DNA of 64,000 bases from Hymenobacter psychrotolerans DSM 18569 (GTDB lineage Bacteria > Bacteroidota > Bacteroidia > Cytophagales > Hymenobacteraceae). Of the stretch, positions 1 to 7,388 are shown in pieces. The stretch lies in assembly GCF_900142395.1 (NCBI RefSeq), contig NZ_FRAS01000002.1, forward strand, positions 62,001-126,000, written 5' to 3'. How positions within the stretch are numbered: position 1 is the stretch's first letter; each line of letters begins with the position of its first letter. The notes below the pieces were generated by a model, which ran no database searches, was not told where the DNA came from, and saw only the letters and a list, made by a program, of their open reading frames with translations. A program made the translations under genes and the position numbers.

Positions 1-54
1 ACTCGCGACCCTCAGCTTGGGAAGCTGATGCTCTACCAACTGAGCTACTCTCGC
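1..54 (-). tRNA. tRNA-Gly (CCC), 3' part cut by window edge
   Basis: Read on the minus strand, the tRNA starts at base 54 with acceptor GCGAGAG, followed by the D arm with AGTTGGTA and a five-base-pair anticodon stem closing the loop TTCCCAA, which gives anticodon CCC. The variable region and the first side of the T stem are visible. The T loop and acceptor 3' strand lie left of the window. Confidence 0.93.
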
Positions 55-72
55 TGATGCATGCTGGTATGG

Positions 73-102
73 CAAAAGTACATCCTGGAAATCAATTTGC
101 AA
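73..102 (-). promoter_or_regulatory. promoter of tRNA-Gly
   Basis: On the minus strand a -7 element TACTTTTG (73-80) matches TAnnTTTG, with TTG (100-102) 19 bases upstream. This is the spacing of the Bacteroidota primary sigma promoter. The tRNA 5' end lies about 19 bases downstream. Confidence 0.7.
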
Positions 103-242
103 CTTCCGCCCGTATCGGATGGAGCCGGGCGCTGGTTTGCGCTACCATTAGCATCTATCCTACCCAAGGCCCACGATACATCGGCAACCTGCTGGCAGGC
201 AATTACAGAACCACTGTCGTGCGCATCACTGCTTGATTTTCT

Positions 243-485
243 ATGGCTCAGCTTCCCCCTTTTACACGCCGTATCGTTGGTATGATGAACATGCTGGCGG
301 GTTTTATGCTGCTGGGGGCACTGGCTTTGCGTATGGGAGTAACGTATCTGGCTTACCAGCAGGCCGGCATGGCAGCCCTCTACAACCGGCAGTTTTTCGT
401 CAGTATGCTGTTGCTGGTGGGGGCAATGCTGCTGTTGCGCTTCGGCTGGCGAATGCTCCGGCGCAAAAACAACCTTATCGACTGA
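243..485 (+). CDS. small two-helix membrane protein of unknown function
   Basis: An 80-residue protein starting at ATG 243. After a short Arg-containing N-terminus it has two hydrophobic segments at roughly residues 13-36 and 50-67, joined by a short polar stretch with several Gln and Tyr, and it ends in a basic tail (RMLRRKNN). It is probably an inner membrane protein with both ends on the same side. I do not recognise a family. It stands alone between a divergent tRNA and an acetyltransferase gene that has its own promoter. There is no clear promoter in front. It is supported by codon use and a coherent hydrophobic pattern, not by homology. Confidence 0.6.
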   Translation: MAQLPPFTRRIVGMMNMLAGFMLLGALALRMGVTYLAYQQAGMAALYNRQFFVSMLLLVGAMLLLRFGWRMLRRKNNLID

Positions 486-545
486 AGTAACAAGGCCCGG
501 CGGACTGCTGGTCGGGCGGCACGGGCATTACCGTAGCGCGCCGCT

Positions 546-553
546 TACCTTTG
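546..553 (+). promoter_or_regulatory. -7 promoter element for the GNAT gene
   Basis: TACCTTTG matches TAnnTTTG and sits 22 bases before the ATG at 576. Confidence 0.6.
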
Positions 554-575
554 CGCCTCTTCCGAATTCTGCGTT

Positions 576-1112
576 ATGTCGTCTCCGCTCACCATCACTA
601 TTGCCAAACGCACTGCCGAAACGGCGGCACAACTGGCCGCTCTGGGCCGCCAGACCTTCCACGACACCTTTGCCGCCGACAATCAGCCCACCGATATGGC
701 GGCCTACATCGAGGCCAACTTCACGCCCGAAAAGCAACTGGCCGAGCTGCACGATGCCAACACGGTGTTTTTGCTGGCCCGGATGCAACAGCAGTTGGTG
801 GGCTATGCCAAGCTGCGGCTGCACTCCCAACTGGGACTCAGCCCCGATAAAACGCCCGAAGAGCGGCTGGAAATAGAGCGGCTCTATGTGCTGGAAGACT
901 GGACCGGGACTGGGCTGGGCGCCGCCATGATGCGCCGCGCTATTGAGGAAGCCCGGCAAAGCAACTGTCGCGCTGTGGTGCTGGGCGTGTGGGAAAAGAA
1001 CGTGCGGGCCCTGGAATTCTACCGCCGCTTCGGCTTCAAGGTAATTGGGGAGCACGCATTTGCTCTCGGCTCCGACATCCAGAACGACCTGATTCTGCGC
1101 AAAGGGCTCTAG
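576..1112 (+). CDS. GNAT family N-acetyltransferase
   Basis: A 178-residue protein with a GCN5-related acetyltransferase fold. Such enzymes move an acetyl group from acetyl-CoA to an amine of a small molecule or protein. The clearest signature is motif A at about residues 101-123: strand ERLYVLEDWTGTGLG followed by a helix AAMMRRAIEEA, where the (Q/R)xxGxG/A-like pyrophosphate loop is TGTGLG. Motif B follows with the typical WEKNVRALEFYRRFGF near residues 142-157. The start at ATG 576 follows a -7 box at 546-553. The 178-residue length fits a single-domain GNAT. The substrate cannot be read from the sequence. The next gene starts 74 bases downstream with its own likely promoter. Confidence 0.88.
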   Translation: MSSPLTITIAKRTAETAAQLAALGRQTFHDTFAADNQPTDMAAYIEANFTPEKQLAELHDANTVFLLARMQQQLVGYAKLRLHSQLGLSPDKTPEERLEIERLYVLEDWTGTGLGAAMMRRAIEEARQSNCRAVVLGVWEKNVRALEFYRRFGFKVIGEHAFALGSDIQNDLILRKGL

Positions 1113-1186
1113 CCTGCGCCGCTAGTCAGGCTGCTCTGCCTAAGCGTCTTGCCGTACCTTCGCCCATTCGCCATTCATTTGCCCGC

Positions 1187-2275
1187 GTGACACCAACCCG
1201 ACCTGCCATTCTTTCCCATCGGAATCAGCCGTGTGCCTGGCAATTGTTGCTGCCGGTGCTGGCCGGCCTGCTGGGCTGCTCACCCGACTCCGGGCAGCAG
1301 GCCACAGTGGCGCTTCCTACCGGGCATTATGAGGGAACTGTGGCGTATCAGGGCACGGAGCTGACCGCCTCGCTGGATCTGCGTGAAGTGAGCCCGGGCC
1401 GCCTGGAAGCCGATATGCGCTTTCCGCAGGAAGAGGGACTGAGCTTTGCGGCAGAAAACCCGCGCTACTCCGAGCCGCAGCTGCTGCTTAGCGGCCCGGA
1501 TGGCGGCATCAGCGTCTCCGCTATCCGGGAAGGTGACTTTCTGCGTGGCGTATTCACGCTGGACAGCATCAAGGCCGATTTTGTGTGGGTGCGCCGTGGC
1601 AAGGCGCAGCCCCGCGCCTACCAAAGCAAGCCGCTCCCGGCACCAGCCGGAACTGCGCTGCCTGCTCTGACACTCCTCATTCCGCAGGACACACTGGGGC
1701 GTCATCCGGCCGTGGCGCTGTTCGCGGGGCCCGCTACGCAGCCGGCAGCCCGGCGGCGGGCGGCTCAACTGGCCGGTCAGGGCTTCGTCACGACGGTGGT
1801 TGCGCTGCCGCAGGTGGCACTGCCTGCCGACTCGGCTATGTTGCAGATGGCGGCACAGGTGCTGCAGGCATTGCGCCGGGAGGCCACCGTCGATACTATG
1901 CGGGTAGGAATGTGGGCCGGCGGAAATGCCGCCTCTGTGGTGCCGGCAGCCGTGCTGGCGCGCCCCAAAGCCGCGTTTGTGGTGCTGGAAAACGTGTCGG
2001 TTTCCTCTATGGAAGAAGCGCGGCCGTTTCAGATGCTGGGCCGCCAGAGAATACCGGTGCTGGGCCTGTACGCCGCCGACACTTCCCTGAACGTGAAAGA
2101 CAGCGCCCGGCGCCTGCGCAATGCAGCTGGCCGCCAACGTAGCACCCAGGTGCGGATTTTTCCGCAGGCCGATGCGCGCTTCCTGCTGCCCGGCCAGATC
2201 AGCCCCGATGGTAAGTGGACCTGGCCTGCTTCGGCACCGGGCTATGTGCAGGCTATTTCAGAGTGGCTGAAATAG
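1187..2275 (+). CDS. lipoprotein with degenerate alpha/beta-hydrolase-like domain
   Basis: A 362-residue protein if started at GTG 1187. That start gives a lipoprotein signal with lipobox LLGC (Cys 31) and lies 24 bases after a TACCTTCG box (1155-1162). The open frame extends upstream to 989 but that part overlaps the acetyltransferase gene. Residues about 35-150 look like a beta-rich domain. About 160-362 resemble an alpha/beta hydrolase of the dienelactone hydrolase/EstB type: a nucleophile elbow at about 241-246 follows a strand and turn in the expected place. The usual GxSxG serine is Trp (GMWAGG), and the region where the catalytic His is expected reads QADARF. It may therefore be a binding protein, not an esterase. 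The substrate is unknown. Confidence 0.7.
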   Translation: MTPTRPAILSHRNQPCAWQLLLPVLAGLLGCSPDSGQQATVALPTGHYEGTVAYQGTELTASLDLREVSPGRLEADMRFPQEEGLSFAAENPRYSEPQLLLSGPDGGISVSAIREGDFLRGVFTLDSIKADFVWVRRGKAQPRAYQSKPLPAPAGTALPALTLLIPQDTLGRHPAVALFAGPATQPAARRRAAQLAGQGFVTTVVALPQVALPADSAMLQMAAQVLQALRREATVDTMRVGMWAGGNAASVVPAAVLARPKAAFVVLENVSVSSMEEARPFQMLGRQRIPVLGLYAADTSLNVKDSARRLRNAAGRQRSTQVRIFPQADARFLLPGQISPDGKWTWPASAPGYVQAISEWLK

Positions 2276-2334
2276 TACGCTGCGTCCAGTAATAGCGCGG
2301 CGGCTACATGGCCTTGTGGCGGCTGGCTTGGGTT

Positions 2335-4656
2335 CTACAGAATCAGCAGGCCTTTTTCGCGTAGCAGCAGCCACGCCCCCGACTCCAGAAACCGCTCGAA
2401 GGAATGGCCGGCCGGGAAGCTGCGGGCTACGTCTTTGAGCAGCACTTTCGTGTCATAGTCAGCCGTGAGGCCGGTGAGAAGCTGGTGCAGCCAGGGGCCC
2501 AGAGCGGCCGGCACGGCTACTTCGAAGTCTTCGGCCTGCTCGTAGAACGTCAGCACCGCGCGAAGGCCCTTTTTGCCGTTTTCCTGCCGCAGCTCCGGGG
2601 CATTGCCCAGCCAGAACAGGCGTTGGTTCTGCTTGGCGAAGTCAGGCTTGGTGGGTTCCTGCAGGGCCTGTTGGATCAACTGGCGCGGCACGGTGGTTTT
2701 GGGCACCCGGAAATCAAACCAGAAGCTGAGCGGCTCGTGCAGCGCCACGCCGTGCAGGTAGTTGTAGAGGGCCTTGGCCAGGCCTGCCCCGAACTGCTCG
2801 TGGTCGGTGCCGGTGGGGTCGTCATGCCACAGGTCGTTCCAGGCAAACGGGCCGGGCTCGGGGCCAACGGCGGCCACCTGGTATTTTGCGGGGTTCTTGC
2901 CCACGGGCGAGTGCGCCGTCATCGAGAACCGGTGCCAGTAGCCGCTCTGCACGATGCCGGCCGCAAACAGCTGCCGCACCACTTCCAGCGAATCCACGGT
3001 TTCCTGGGTAGTTTGGGTCGGGAAACCGTACATCAGGTAAGCGTGCACCATGATGCCGGCCTGCGTGAAGCCGTCCGTTACGCGGGCCACCTGCGCAATC
3101 GTAACGCCCTTTTCCATAAGGGCCAGCAGCCGGTCGGAAGCCACTTCCAGCCCGCCGCTCACCGCAATGCAGCCCGAGGCAGCCAGCAGCCGGCACAAGT
3201 CAGGCGAGAAGGTTTTTTCGAAGCGAATATTGCCCCACCACGTAATGCTTACGCGCCGTTTCAGCAGCTCAATGGCCAGGTCGCGCAAAGCCAGGGGCGG
3301 AGCGGCCTCATCCACGAAGTGGAAGCCGGTCTGGCCGGTCTGGGCAATTATCTGCTCAATGCGGTCAGCCAGCAGGGCCGATGGCGCTGTTTCGTAGCGC
3401 GAAATATAGTCCAGCGTCACGTCGCAGAAGGAGCAGCGTTTCCAGTAGCAGCCGTGCGCTACCGTCAGCTTGTTCCAGCGCCCGTCGCTCCAGAGGCGGT
3501 GCATGGGGTTCAGCACCTCAATCACCGACAGATACTCGCTCAGCGGCAAGTCCGAATAGTCCGGCGTGCCCACCTCAGGGTGCGGAATGTCGGGAAACGG
3601 CTGGTTGACGTACTCGACTTCGCCGGCCGAATTGCGCAGAAACGTGCGCTGCAAGGGTAGGGGCTGCAACTCCTGAACGTCCGTCTGCTCTCTCGGACTG
3701 TCATGCTGAGCTTGCCGAAGCATCTCTACTGCTTCGTTGCCAAACGATAGATTAGCTAGCGGTAGAGATGCTTCGGCAAGCTCAGCATGACGTTCTTCTT
3801 TTCCATTCAAATACTCCAGCAAGCGCAGCCAGGGGCCTTCGCCGTCGTCCAGGGTCAGAAAGTCGATGTAGTCGAAGAAACGCGGCTCCCGAATCTGGCG
3901 CAGCTCGGTATTGGGGTAGCCGCCGCCCATGAGCGTATACGTCGCCGGACTGATTTGCCTGATGCGGCCGGCCAGCCGTAGCGCGCCGTAGAGGTTGCCC
4001 GGAAACGGCACCGTGAAGCCAACCACATCGGGCTGCACGCGGGCCATCAGCTCGTCGAGCAGCTCCTGCAGCATTCGGTCCAGCAGGTTGGGGGCGGCCT
4101 GCAGCGCCTCGTGCAGCTCATCAAATGTGGTGGCCGACATAGCCAGCTTCTCGGCGTAGCGCGAAAAGCCAAACTGCGGCCCCACGGTTTCCTTGAGCAG
4201 GTCGCCCAGGTCTTCGAGGTAGAGTGTGGCGAGGTGGCGGGCCTGGTCGGTGAGGCCCATAGTGCCGAAAGCGGCTTCCAGGTCGGCAATGTTGTCGAAG
4301 CGGCTGGCTTCGGGCAGGAAGCGGCTGTGGCAGATGCGCGGGGCCAGCGTATTGTCCTTGTTCTGCAGGAAGCGCACCACGGGCCCGATGGTGCTGAGGT
4401 AGCTGTTCTTGAGGCGCAGCATCCGGCAGGCGTTGTCGCTCAGCGAGAAACTGCCGGCCTCGATTTCTTCGAACACCCGGGCCAGCCCTGCCTGGGAAAA
4501 CAGCTTCAGCACCAGCTCCAGCCCCAGGTCGGCCTGCGTCACGTGGTAGCCGCGGCCCTGCAGAAAGCCTTTGATGTAGGCCGTGGCCGGATAGGGCGTG
4601 TTCAGCTGCGTGAGCGGCGGCGTAATGAGCAGGATGCGGAGCGAAGGAGTAGGCAC
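2335..4656 (-). CDS. B12-binding domain radical SAM protein
   Basis: A 773-residue protein from GTG 4656. The frame is open to 4761, but a -7 box (TACCTTTG, 4693-4700) lies inside that extension, so the downstream GTG is preferred. The N-terminal half begins with RILLITPPLTQLNTPYP and reads like a cobalamin-binding Rossmann domain preceding radical SAM modules; GFTVPFPGNLYGALR and LMGGGYPN belong to it. The cluster motif near residues 400-410 is HGCYWKRCSFCD, with CX4CX2C spacing instead of the classical CX3CX2C. A SAM-barrel pattern follows (GGLEVASDRLLALMEKG, YLMYGFPTQT). Residues about 289-319, in the linker between the two domains, are encoded by a palindromic repeat. The substrate is not known. 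It is expected to use a 4Fe-4S cluster, SAM and probably cobalamin. The next gene cluster takes up B12. Confidence 0.85.
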   Translation of the reverse strand: MPTPSLRILLITPPLTQLNTPYPATAYIKGFLQGRGYHVTQADLGLELVLKLFSQAGLARVFEEIEAGSFSLSDNACRMLRLKNSYLSTIGPVVRFLQNKDNTLAPRICHSRFLPEASRFDNIADLEAAFGTMGLTDQARHLATLYLEDLGDLLKETVGPQFGFSRYAEKLAMSATTFDELHEALQAAPNLLDRMLQELLDELMARVQPDVVGFTVPFPGNLYGALRLAGRIRQISPATYTLMGGGYPNTELRQIREPRFFDYIDFLTLDDGEGPWLRLLEYLNGKEERHAELAEASLPLANLSFGNEAVEMLRQAQHDSPREQTDVQELQPLPLQRTFLRNSAGEVEYVNQPFPDIPHPEVGTPDYSDLPLSEYLSVIEVLNPMHRLWSDGRWNKLTVAHGCYWKRCSFCDVTLDYISRYETAPSALLADRIEQIIAQTGQTGFHFVDEAAPPLALRDLAIELLKRRVSITWWGNIRFEKTFSPDLCRLLAASGCIAVSGGLEVASDRLLALMEKGVTIAQVARVTDGFTQAGIMVHAYLMYGFPTQTTQETVDSLEVVRQLFAAGIVQSGYWHRFSMTAHSPVGKNPAKYQVAAVGPEPGPFAWNDLWHDDPTGTDHEQFGAGLAKALYNYLHGVALHEPLSFWFDFRVPKTTVPRQLIQQALQEPTKPDFAKQNQRLFWLGNAPELRQENGKKGLRAVLTFYEQAEDFEVAVPAALGPWLHQLLTGLTADYDTKVLLKDVARSFPAGHSFERFLESGAWLLLREKGLLIL
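3700..3791. repeat. REP-like palindromic element inside the radical SAM gene
   Basis: Two perfectly complementary 30-base arms (3700-3729 and 3762-3791) flank a 32-base spacer. The outer end reads GTCATGCTGAGC. The element is translated in-frame on the minus strand as the peptide pieces HAELAEAS and MLRQAQHD. It resembles the dispersed palindromes with GTCATnCTGAGC ends found in Bacteroidota genomes, and shares its end with the hairpin at 10465-10537. Confidence 0.9.
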
Positions 4657-4692
4657 GGGAGCAACAACCGCACTGGCGCGGTAAAGGTGCCG

Positions 4693-4700
4693 CAAAGGTA
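4693..4700 (-). promoter_or_regulatory. -7 promoter element for the radical SAM gene
   Basis: On the minus strand TACCTTTG matches TAnnTTTG. It lies 36 bases before the proposed GTG start at 4656 and argues against the longer open frame. No good -33 element was seen. Confidence 0.5.
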
Positions 4701-4790
4701 CGGCAGGCCGCACAGTGTCTGTGGCTGATTTTAAAAACAGCCTTTCCCGGCCGGAACGCACGTAGCAGATGCCATACCCGTTGCTGCGTC

Positions 4791-4845
4791 CATAAAACGA
4801 AGCGTCCCGGCTTCCTGAGTGGAAACCGGGACGCTTCGTTTTATG
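4791..4845. terminator. long inverted-repeat terminator, downstream of the HMA-AraC gene
   Basis: Perfect 20-base arms (4791-4810 and 4826-4845) with a 15-base loop and A/T runs (AAAACG/CGTTTT) at the base of the stem. It separates the HMA-AraC gene from the radical SAM gene, both on the minus strand. Confidence 0.85.
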
Positions 4846-4856
4846 AGCCTGTGTAG

Positions 4857-5429
4857 CTACGCCAGCTGGTCCAGCGAAAGGCGCTTGGGAAGCAGCTCCC
4901 GGCGGAATTCGCTGACGGAGCGGCCCGTCACCTGGCGGAACTGGTTGCTCAGGTGCTGGCCGGAGCTGTAGCGCATATGGTCTGCTATTTCGCTGAGGGT
5001 CATTTCGTTGTAGCTGAGCATTTCCTTTACCCGCTCAATCTTCAGCCGGATCAGGTATTTCTCGATAGTCAGGTTGGCCGTCCGGGAAAATACCTTGCTC
5101 AGGTGCGAGTAGGTAGCCGCAAACCGGTCGGTGAGGAAAGCCGAGGTAGTGAGCGGCATGCGGGCAGTACGCAGGTGCTCTAGATACTCGACCAACGCGC
5201 CTTTGATCTGTTCGGTCATTTGCTCGGCGCGGCCCATCAGCACGTCAAAACCAGCCTCACGCAGCAGGGGCGCTACGGCGGCCGGGTCTACCGGGGTGTG
5301 CTCATCGAGGTGAGCCTCGCCCAGCGTGACCTGCGTGGGGCGGTAGCCGGCTTTCTCAAGTACGGTACGGACGGCTTCCACGCAACGCGGGCAAACCATG
5401 TTCTTAATATGAAGCAGCGTTGTTTTCAC
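4857..5429 (-). CDS. AraC-type regulator with N-terminal heavy-metal (HMA-like) domain
   Basis: A 190-residue protein from GTG 5429. Residues about 1-65 form a ferredoxin-like HMA-type domain with a metal-binding loop MVCPRC (Cys 13 and Cys 16), as in copper chaperones. Residues about 105-180 are an AraC/XylS double helix-turn-helix: the pattern TIEKYLIRLKIERVKEML, then LSEIADHMRYSS, then HLSNQFRQVTGRSVSEFR. A short helical linker joins the two. The design suggests a soluble metal-responsive transcription factor, possibly for copper. The target is inferred only from the domains. Its start overlaps the stop of the upstream membrane protein gene by four bases (GTGA), so the two are translationally coupled. 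A strong terminator follows. Confidence 0.85.
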   Translation of the reverse strand: MKTTLLHIKNMVCPRCVEAVRTVLEKAGYRPTQVTLGEAHLDEHTPVDPAAVAPLLREAGFDVLMGRAEQMTEQIKGALVEYLEHLRTARMPLTTSAFLTDRFAATYSHLSKVFSRTANLTIEKYLIRLKIERVKEMLSYNEMTLSEIADHMRYSSGQHLSNQFRQVTGRSVSEFRRELLPKRLSLDQLA

Positions 5430-5779
5430 GGGTTATGATTTTTTTCGGACCGCGTTACTGTACGCGTAGGTTTACGAACGGTTGTCGTAGCTACGGAAGG
5501 CCGGGGCTTGCGGTTAGGCTCGGGCGCAGTTTCCGCCCAGTCTTTGCCGAACCAGTTGGCCGTAGCCCAACTTACAAAAGGCACGACTCCCAGAAAAGTT
5601 ATCGACAGCAGCCAGAAAAATACGAAAAAAGCGCCGAATAACCGGCCGAAGAATCCGTCGCTCACTCCGAACAGGTAGGCTACCAGCGCCAGTGCCAGCC
5701 CCAGGCTCACGGCCGCTATGATGCCGGCGCGGCGTAGCAGCAGAGGGTAGTTGAAGGAAGTGAGGGCAGGACGTTTCAT
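5426..5779 (-). CDS. small membrane protein coupled to the HMA-AraC gene
   Basis: A 117-residue protein from ATG 5779, chosen because a -7 box (5797-5804) leaves only a short leader. The frame is open further upstream but would run through the promoter. Two long hydrophobic segments are present, about residues 17-38 (AAVSLGLALALVAYLFG) and 44-68 (FGAFFVFFWLLSITFLG), followed by a Trp-rich stretch and a Pro/Arg/Thr-rich basic cytoplasmic tail. I do not recognise a family. The four-base overlap with the regulator gene suggests a functional link, for example membrane association or sensing, but that is inference. Confidence 0.7.
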   Translation of the reverse strand: MKRPALTSFNYPLLLRRAGIIAAVSLGLALALVAYLFGVSDGFFGRLFGAFFVFFWLLSITFLGVVPFVSWATANWFGKDWAETAPEPNRKPRPSVATTTVRKPTRTVTRSEKNHNP

Positions 5780-5796
5780 AGGCAGCAAAGGGAAAA

Positions 5797-5804
5797 CAAA
5801 TATA
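5797..5804 (-). promoter_or_regulatory. -7 promoter element of the membrane protein/HMA-AraC operon
   Basis: Minus-strand TATATTTG matches TAnnTTTG, 17 bases before the ATG at 5779. Confidence 0.6.
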
Positions 5805-5925
5805 CCGGTTCCGGCTTTTGGGCCGCCGGCCTGCCGGCGTGTGCCAGCAACGTAGCGCCGTTCTGCGCCGTACCACCATTCGGTTATCTTGCATCCCAAC
5901 CGCTACACTCTCCACCTTTTCGCTT

Positions 5926-6183
5926 ATGAAACGCCCTCTGCTCTTCAGCCTGCTGGCTGCCACGGTGCTCTTCTCGGCCTGCGACACCGGCACGGCCACC
6001 GGCGACACCAACGTAGAATCCGGTGACTACAAAAAGAAAGACCCCGACCCCGGCCAGTCCATTGCGTCTGACTCGGCCACGGCTGGCCTGCAGCGCGACA
6101 CCAGCGGAACTCCCACAGGCCGCCAGCTCTACGAAAATGCCGCCCAGTCCAAGGACCGCAACCGCGACGGTATTGCGGACTAG
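5926..6183 (+). CDS. small hydrophilic lipoprotein, unknown function
   Basis: An 85-residue protein from ATG 5926. The N-terminus is a lipoprotein signal peptide (MKRPLLFSLLAATVLFSAC), with the lipid-carrying Cys at 19. The mature part is about 66 residues, very polar and rich in Asp, Thr, Ser and Lys, with no predicted fold, and ends DRNRDGIAD, which looks like the start of a calcium-binding DxDxDG-type loop. The frame is open upstream to 5818, but the signal peptide fixes the start; TTATCTTG at about 5884 resembles a -7 box. A shared terminator follows. The function is unknown. Confidence 0.7.
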   Translation: MKRPLLFSLLAATVLFSACDTGTATGDTNVESGDYKKKDPDPGQSIASDSATAGLQRDTSGTPTGRQLYENAAQSKDRNRDGIAD

Positions 6184-6194
6184 TGCTCATTGCT

Positions 6195-6247
6195 CAGTAA
6201 CAGAAAAGGCCGAACGCTGTGGAAGCGTCCGGCCTTTTCTGTTACTG
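6195..6247. terminator. bidirectional terminator between convergent genes
   Basis: Arms of 24 bases (6195-6218 and 6224-6247) pair with one mismatch around a five-base loop, with AAAAGGCC/GGCCTTTT near the centre. It serves both the lipoprotein gene on the plus strand and the BtuG-like gene on the minus strand. Confidence 0.85.
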
Positions 6248-6257
6248 TAAGCGTCTG

Positions 6258-7361
6258 CTAATAGAACGCGAAGCCATTTGGCAGGATACCTACCGTGGCA
6301 GAGTCCAGGGGAGTGCCGCTGGCATTGTAGCGCACAATGCGGCCGGGGCCGCTGTATGACACAGCCACGCCCGCATAAATGGTATTGTTGTTGGGGTCAA
6401 TATCGAGGCCGTAGAAGCTGCGCTTCAGGAAAGGCGTGGTAGGAATGGTAGCATCCGCAATGCCTACCCGAAACACGCCCGAGCCGGTTTTGAGGTAAAG
6501 CTGGTCGCCGGTGCTATTGCGCCGAACGCGCGAGCCATAGCCGGGAGTGTAGGTCAGGTCACGCTTGCGCACCGTGTACGGGGCTGTAGCCGTGAAGTCG
6601 CTGAGGCTGCCAAGCTTCGACAACGCTGGGTTGGAGTAGTCCGTCGAGCCTGCGCACAGCACCCAGATGCGGCCATTAGCATCCTGCACCAGATTGGCCG
6701 GGTTGGCGCCGACTGTCAGGGTGGTTTCTACAACATCGGTGTTGGTATTGATAACCGTCACGGTATTGTCTTCGCTGTTGGCTACAAACAGCTTGCCGTT
6801 GGCCAGCAGCATTTCTTCCGGGGCTTTGCCTACCGGAATAGTCCCCGTCACTGTATTGGTGCGCAGGTTGATGATGGCTACCCGCCCTACTACCGGGGCA
6901 GGGAAAGGTGCCTGAATCCACTCACTCACATACGCTTTGTCGTCGGAGGCTACGGCAATGTAGCGCGGCTGCGCCAGCGGCGACGAGAGCGTGCTCACCT
7001 CCCGGAAGTCGGGCAAGGAGACTGTAATAAGGCGGCCGTTCTGGTTGGCCACAATGTAGCCACGGTTGCCACGCACTACCATGTTCTGGGCCACATCGGC
7101 CAGCAGCGGGCGGTTGTTAGCTGCCTGGAAAATGTCGGGCGCGGTTATGGTTTTGCTGGCTACGTCGAACAGGCTGATGCTGCCATTAGGGGTGCCATAG
7201 CTCCCTTCATTTACCACAAATACACTATTGGTGGCTGCCACAGGCGGCACCACTGGATTGTCGTCATCGTCAGGGTCACAGGAAGACAGAAGGAGCAAGG
7301 CACTAGCGGGCAGCAGTGCGGCACGGTACCAGCGCGCAAACAAAGAAGAAGTGGACAGCAT
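6258..7361 (-). CDS. surface beta-propeller lipoprotein, BtuG-like (YncE/DUF5074 family)
   Basis: A 367-residue protein with a lipoprotein signal (ALLLLSSC, Cys 28) followed at once by DPDDDD. Such an acidic stretch after the cysteine is the pattern of Bacteroidota lipoproteins exported to the cell surface. The mature part is built of repeated YncE-like blades, for example GRVAIINLRTNTVTGTIPVG and NTVTVINTNTDVVETTLTVG, consistent with a seven-bladed beta-propeller. It lies 27 bases behind the TonB receptor gene and under the same cobalamin riboswitch. In Bacteroides, BtuG proteins of this architecture sit on BtuB and capture vitamin B12 at the cell surface. The BtuG role here is inferred from fold and context. 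A shared terminator follows. Confidence 0.82.
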   Translation of the reverse strand: MLSTSSLFARWYRAALLPASALLLLSSCDPDDDDNPVVPPVAATNSVFVVNEGSYGTPNGSISLFDVASKTITAPDIFQAANNRPLLADVAQNMVVRGNRGYIVANQNGRLITVSLPDFREVSTLSSPLAQPRYIAVASDDKAYVSEWIQAPFPAPVVGRVAIINLRTNTVTGTIPVGKAPEEMLLANGKLFVANSEDNTVTVINTNTDVVETTLTVGANPANLVQDANGRIWVLCAGSTDYSNPALSKLGSLSDFTATAPYTVRKRDLTYTPGYGSRVRRNSTGDQLYLKTGSGVFRVGIADATIPTTPFLKRSFYGLDIDPNNNTIYAGVAVSYSGPGRIVRYNASGTPLDSATVGILPNGFAFY

Positions 7362-7388
7362 ATGGAAAAAGAGTAAGTGAAAACAGAA

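Noticed and set aside
486..540. GCCCG...CGGGC pairing after the first small membrane gene as a terminator
   Set aside because: The stem is only five base pairs and has no T run.
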